A stretch of DNA of 64,000 bases from Leishmania martiniquensis (Eukaryota > Euglenozoa > Kinetoplastea > Trypanosomatida > Trypanosomatidae), in assembly GCF_017916325.1 (NCBI RefSeq), contig NC_090170.1, forward strand, positions 1,647,501 through 1,711,500, in the 5' to 3' direction. Under the pieces are notes generated by a model. The model had not been told where the DNA came from and searched no databases. It worked only from the letters and a program-made list of their open reading frames with translations. This document shows, piece by piece, positions 61,681-64,000 of the stretch (position 1 is the first letter of the stretch; each line of letters opens with the position of its first letter). A program made the translations under genes and the position numbers.

Positions 61681-64000
61681 ATATTAACCCTATCTTGTAC
61701 CCTCTCTTCACCGAAATCAACGTCTCATCCTTCGCGCCGACGATGCGCGAGAAGTACTACCGACTATGGCGCACCTACGACTGGATGGCGGACGGCTACG
61801 CCGCCCCGCGCGTTGACGGGGCTTATAACCGACTTCCCATTTTTTACGTGCACGGCAACGGTGGCTCCTACTACTGCGCGCGCTCTCTGGCTCGCTTTAT
61901 CTATGAATCGAACGCACGGCTTCGGCAGCGGGCGATGCGCGAGTACCGCCGCAATGTGAAGCGTCAGCTATACCACGAATATAGCGCCAACCAATCCCTC
62001 GAGGAGCTGGAGGAGGGGATGCGCATCCCACAGTGGCTGCAGCACCGCGTAGAGGAGAAGGTCATACGAGAGGGGGTGCCGCTGCTGGGCGTGGAGCTCT
62101 TTTCGGTAGACTTTTTGGAAGAGTCCTCCACCCATTCGGCATCTATCAGCGTAAAAGAGGCGCGCTTCCTAAACCACTCCGTCCACCTCGTAGTGAGTGG
62201 GTTCCTGCGCACATACGCGGACATCCTCGCCGCGCCGCCAGCCCCGGTGTTCGATATCGAGACGCTCGACAAGAACGACACCCGCCGCACAAGCGCCACC
62301 ACTACGCTCTCCGCAGCCGGCAGGAAGTTGCTGAAGCAAATCGAGAAGGAGTACTCAAGTAGTGTGTGCAGCCACTCTTCGCTCGTCGCGGATGAGAAGC
62401 AGTGCTTGCAGGCCGTCAACCTGGTGAAGCGGTTCTCAACTCTGGAGCGGGTGCGGGCGGAGGTGCACCGGGTGCAGCAGCAAGGTATCTGGATCTGGGC
62501 GGAATCGCTTGGCGGCGTAACGGCCCTCCTGGCCGCCGTCTTAGCGCCTCACCTCTACGCGGGAATGGTGATGGTAGGTACGCCGATACACTACCCGCCG
62601 CTGTTCTTTGACCACGCAAGCGTGTGGCTTTACGAAATTCTCGACGCAGCGGTGTTGCTGCGCTACCCCGCACCGGAAGACACGGAACGAGCGCGCGAGA
62701 GCAACACCCAGTGGCCAGAACTGCTGTCGGACACAAGGCACCCCAACGACCTCCTACACGCCCTCCGCTCCCTGCCGCCCGCTGAGCTGAAGCATCGCCT
62801 GGACCCCCTCACGCTGCTCACTGTCAACGGTGGCACTTTGGATGATATCGTTCCGTCCATCTCCGGCCACCTGCAGCGCTCCACACCGCGTACGCCTGGT
62901 ACACTCGTCAATCGTAGCTCCCTCCTGCAGGTCGGTGGGCATCGACGCGACCTCTCCACCGAAACGCTCCGCGGCTGCGGTGCCGCCATGGACCACCGCG
63001 GTCTCGTGTACAGTCTTCAGTTTCTGCAGCCCTCTGCAGACTCTTTGGTGCAAGCGGCACTACTGCCGGACGCCGATGCGCACCTTGGTCGTGAGGAGAG
63101 ACGGCCGTCACTGCACCGCGATCGACTGTTCCCCAGCGTGGTGGAGACACTTGACAGGCGCCGCCTTGACGAGCGGCGGCTCGAGCATATCTTCATGTCA
63201 TCTGTGCGTGACTCAATCACAGGCAAATACGTGAAGGAGTCGAACTTCCGCGCGTTGTCGGAGCACCTGAAGCAGGTGTGCGCAGACAGCGACGTGCCAA
63301 TCGACTACAACGACCTGCCCGTGTACGACGAGGCAGACTCGAGCAGCGGTTATTATAGTGGCGCAAAGACGCTAAACGTGCTCATCGGACTAACGACGCT
63401 CGAGCCGGAGCGCGTGTTTGTCCCCAACGTCCAGCTTTTTTACGACCAAGCACGCGAATCACCCATTGTCGACTCAGAGGTGGAGGAGCGGGCAGCGACG
63501 TTGCTGCATCTGCCTACGATGTACAAAGGCACAAAGCCAATACCTGGCCGAACACTGCGCACGGCCGTCAGCTTTGCCATATACCGGCGCAGGAAGAAGC
63601 GCCGGCATCAGACGTGGCTTTGGCCGCGCTTCTGCATGCTAGTAAGCAACGACCAGGGCTTAGGCACCACACGCATGTATCTCCAGTACGACAAGATCGA
63701 CCTCTCCACCTTCCCCTATGCCGCTGAAAATCGCGCGCTGCATCGCTTTCGCCGTGCCTTCGGAGGTAAAGTGCAGGTGCACAGGCAGCCTGGCTACGCA
63801 CTGGTGCGCGGCGTGGACAGCGCTTTGCTGGAGCCGCGACTGCAGGTGCGGACGGACGACGCGGCGGAGGTGTTCCCGCTTGTCATGTGCGGCTCACTAC
63901 ACTCCTTTTACCTCGCCCTGCGCGGTCATGGATCGCTGCCCGCCGACGAGCCGGAGGACCAACTGCAGTATTTCTACGGCCCCTTTCACGAAAGATCGCA
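61548..64000 (+). CDS. PGAP1-like GPI inositol deacylase (3' end beyond window)
   Basis: The frame is open from the ATG at 61548 to the window end, 817 codons so far. A hydrophobic N-terminal signal anchor lies at about 12-32 (FFLLLFCLFAAGAY). Then comes the oxyanion-type motif FYVHGNGGSYYCARSLA with His102 and Gly103-Gly106, matching the PGN-GS motif of PGAP1/Bst1, and a serine nucleophile elbow WAESLGGVTALLA with Ser320. Family knowledge: PGAP1/Bst1 removes the acyl chain from inositol of GPI anchors in the ER. The family elbow is usually GHSMGG; here Gly and His are replaced by Ala and Glu, and the spacing between the two motifs is long, with an Arg/Glu-rich insert. The catalytic His and the C-terminal spans would lie downstream or were not identified. 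It was not in any closed ORF because it runs off the end. Confidence 0.72.
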   Translation, partial: MGSLHRFFSGSLSLPIHAFFLLLFCLFAAGAYNWALKVYRTQPLNINPILYPLFTEINVSSFAPTMREKYYRLWRTYDWMADGYAAPRVDGAYNRLPIFYVHGNGGSYYCARSLARFIYESNARLRQRAMREYRRNVKRQLYHEYSANQSLEELEEGMRIPQWLQHRVEEKVIREGVPLLGVELFSVDFLEESSTHSASISVKEARFLNHSVHLVVSGFLRTYADILAAPPAPVFDIETLDKNDTRRTSATTTLSAAGRKLLKQIEKEYSSSVCSHSSLVADEKQCLQAVNLVKRFSTLERVRAEVHRVQQQGIWIWAESLGGVTALLAAVLAPHLYAGMVMVGTPIHYPPLFFDHASVWLYEILDAAVLLRYPAPEDTERARESNTQWPELLSDTRHPNDLLHALRSLPPAELKHRLDPLTLLTVNGGTLDDIVPSISGHLQRSTPRTPGTLVNRSSLLQVGGHRRDLSTETLRGCGAAMDHRGLVYSLQFLQPSADSLVQAALLPDADAHLGREERRPSLHRDRLFPSVVETLDRRRLDERRLEHIFMSSVRDSITGKYVKESNFRALSEHLKQVCADSDVPIDYNDLPVYDEADSSSGYYSGAKTLNVLIGLTTLEPERVFVPNVQLFYDQARESPIVDSEVEERAATLLHLPTMYKGTKPIPGRTLRTAVSFAIYRRRKKRRHQTWLWPRFCMLVSNDQGLGTTRMYLQYDKIDLSTFPYAAENRALHRFRRAFGGKVQVHRQPGYALVRGVDSALLEPRLQVRTDDAAEVFPLVMCGSLHSFYLALRGHGSLPADEPEDQLQYFYGPFHERS

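Overview
The window reads as part of one polycistronic transcription unit from a trypanosomatid of the Leishmania type. Every well-supported gene lies on the + strand and is a single uninterrupted frame. Genes are separated by long C/T-rich spacers, and most start codons sit 20-150 nt after a polypyrimidine tract followed by AG, which is the trans-splice acceptor signal of kinetoplastids. Third codon positions are GC-rich. I saw no convincing tRNA, rRNA or CRISPR, and no cis-intron. The species cannot be fixed from sequence alone; Leishmaniinae is the best guess.

Layout. 1-504 is the 3' end of an unrecognised gene. 4024-5451 is an unknown protein whose frame appears to continue in decayed form to about 6537. 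9368-11164 is a Ser/Ala/Pro-rich protein. 15552-18563 is a Sac1-type phosphoinositide phosphatase with two C-terminal membrane spans. 20489-21358 is an unknown protein. 30008-30898 is COQ3 (ubiquinone biosynthesis O-methyltransferase). 32250-33413 is a FYVE-finger protein. 35099-35608 is a small unknown. 37746-40196 is the centriole/basal-body cartwheel protein SAS-6. 44029-45012 is a single-span membrane protein. A denser block follows: a putative mitochondrial membrane protein (51028-51771), a small membrane protein ending in a dilysine ER-retrieval motif (52791-53216), a mitochondrial HAD-IIA hydrolase of the CECR5/HDHD5 type (53980-55629), a PIH1/Kintoun-like dynein assembly factor (56278-58164), a second putative mitochondrial membrane protein (59564-60592), and the start of a PGAP1-like GPI inositol deacylase that runs off the end (61548-64000). 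There is no operon logic; neighbouring genes are functionally mixed, as is usual in trypanosomatid units. SAS-6 and the Kintoun-like protein both serve flagellum/basal-body biogenesis.

The most unusual element is a 987-bp GC-rich, G-run-rich direct repeat, apparently identical at 21756-22742 and 45392-46378. Each copy lies in the same orientation about 380-400 nt downstream of a stop codon, so each should be transcribed in a 3' UTR. The copies bracket 23.6 kb carrying COQ3, the FYVE gene, the small unknown, SAS-6 and the single-span membrane protein.

Gene density is uneven. About one third of the window is coding, with gene-free stretches of 8.6 kb (21359-30007) and 6.0 kb (45013-51027), while the last 13 kb is compact. 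Several gaps hold what look like decayed coding sequences: downstream of 5451, antisense at 13357-14570, beside repeat copy B, and near 49 kb. These calls rest on open frames and third-position GC only and are marked as tentative.
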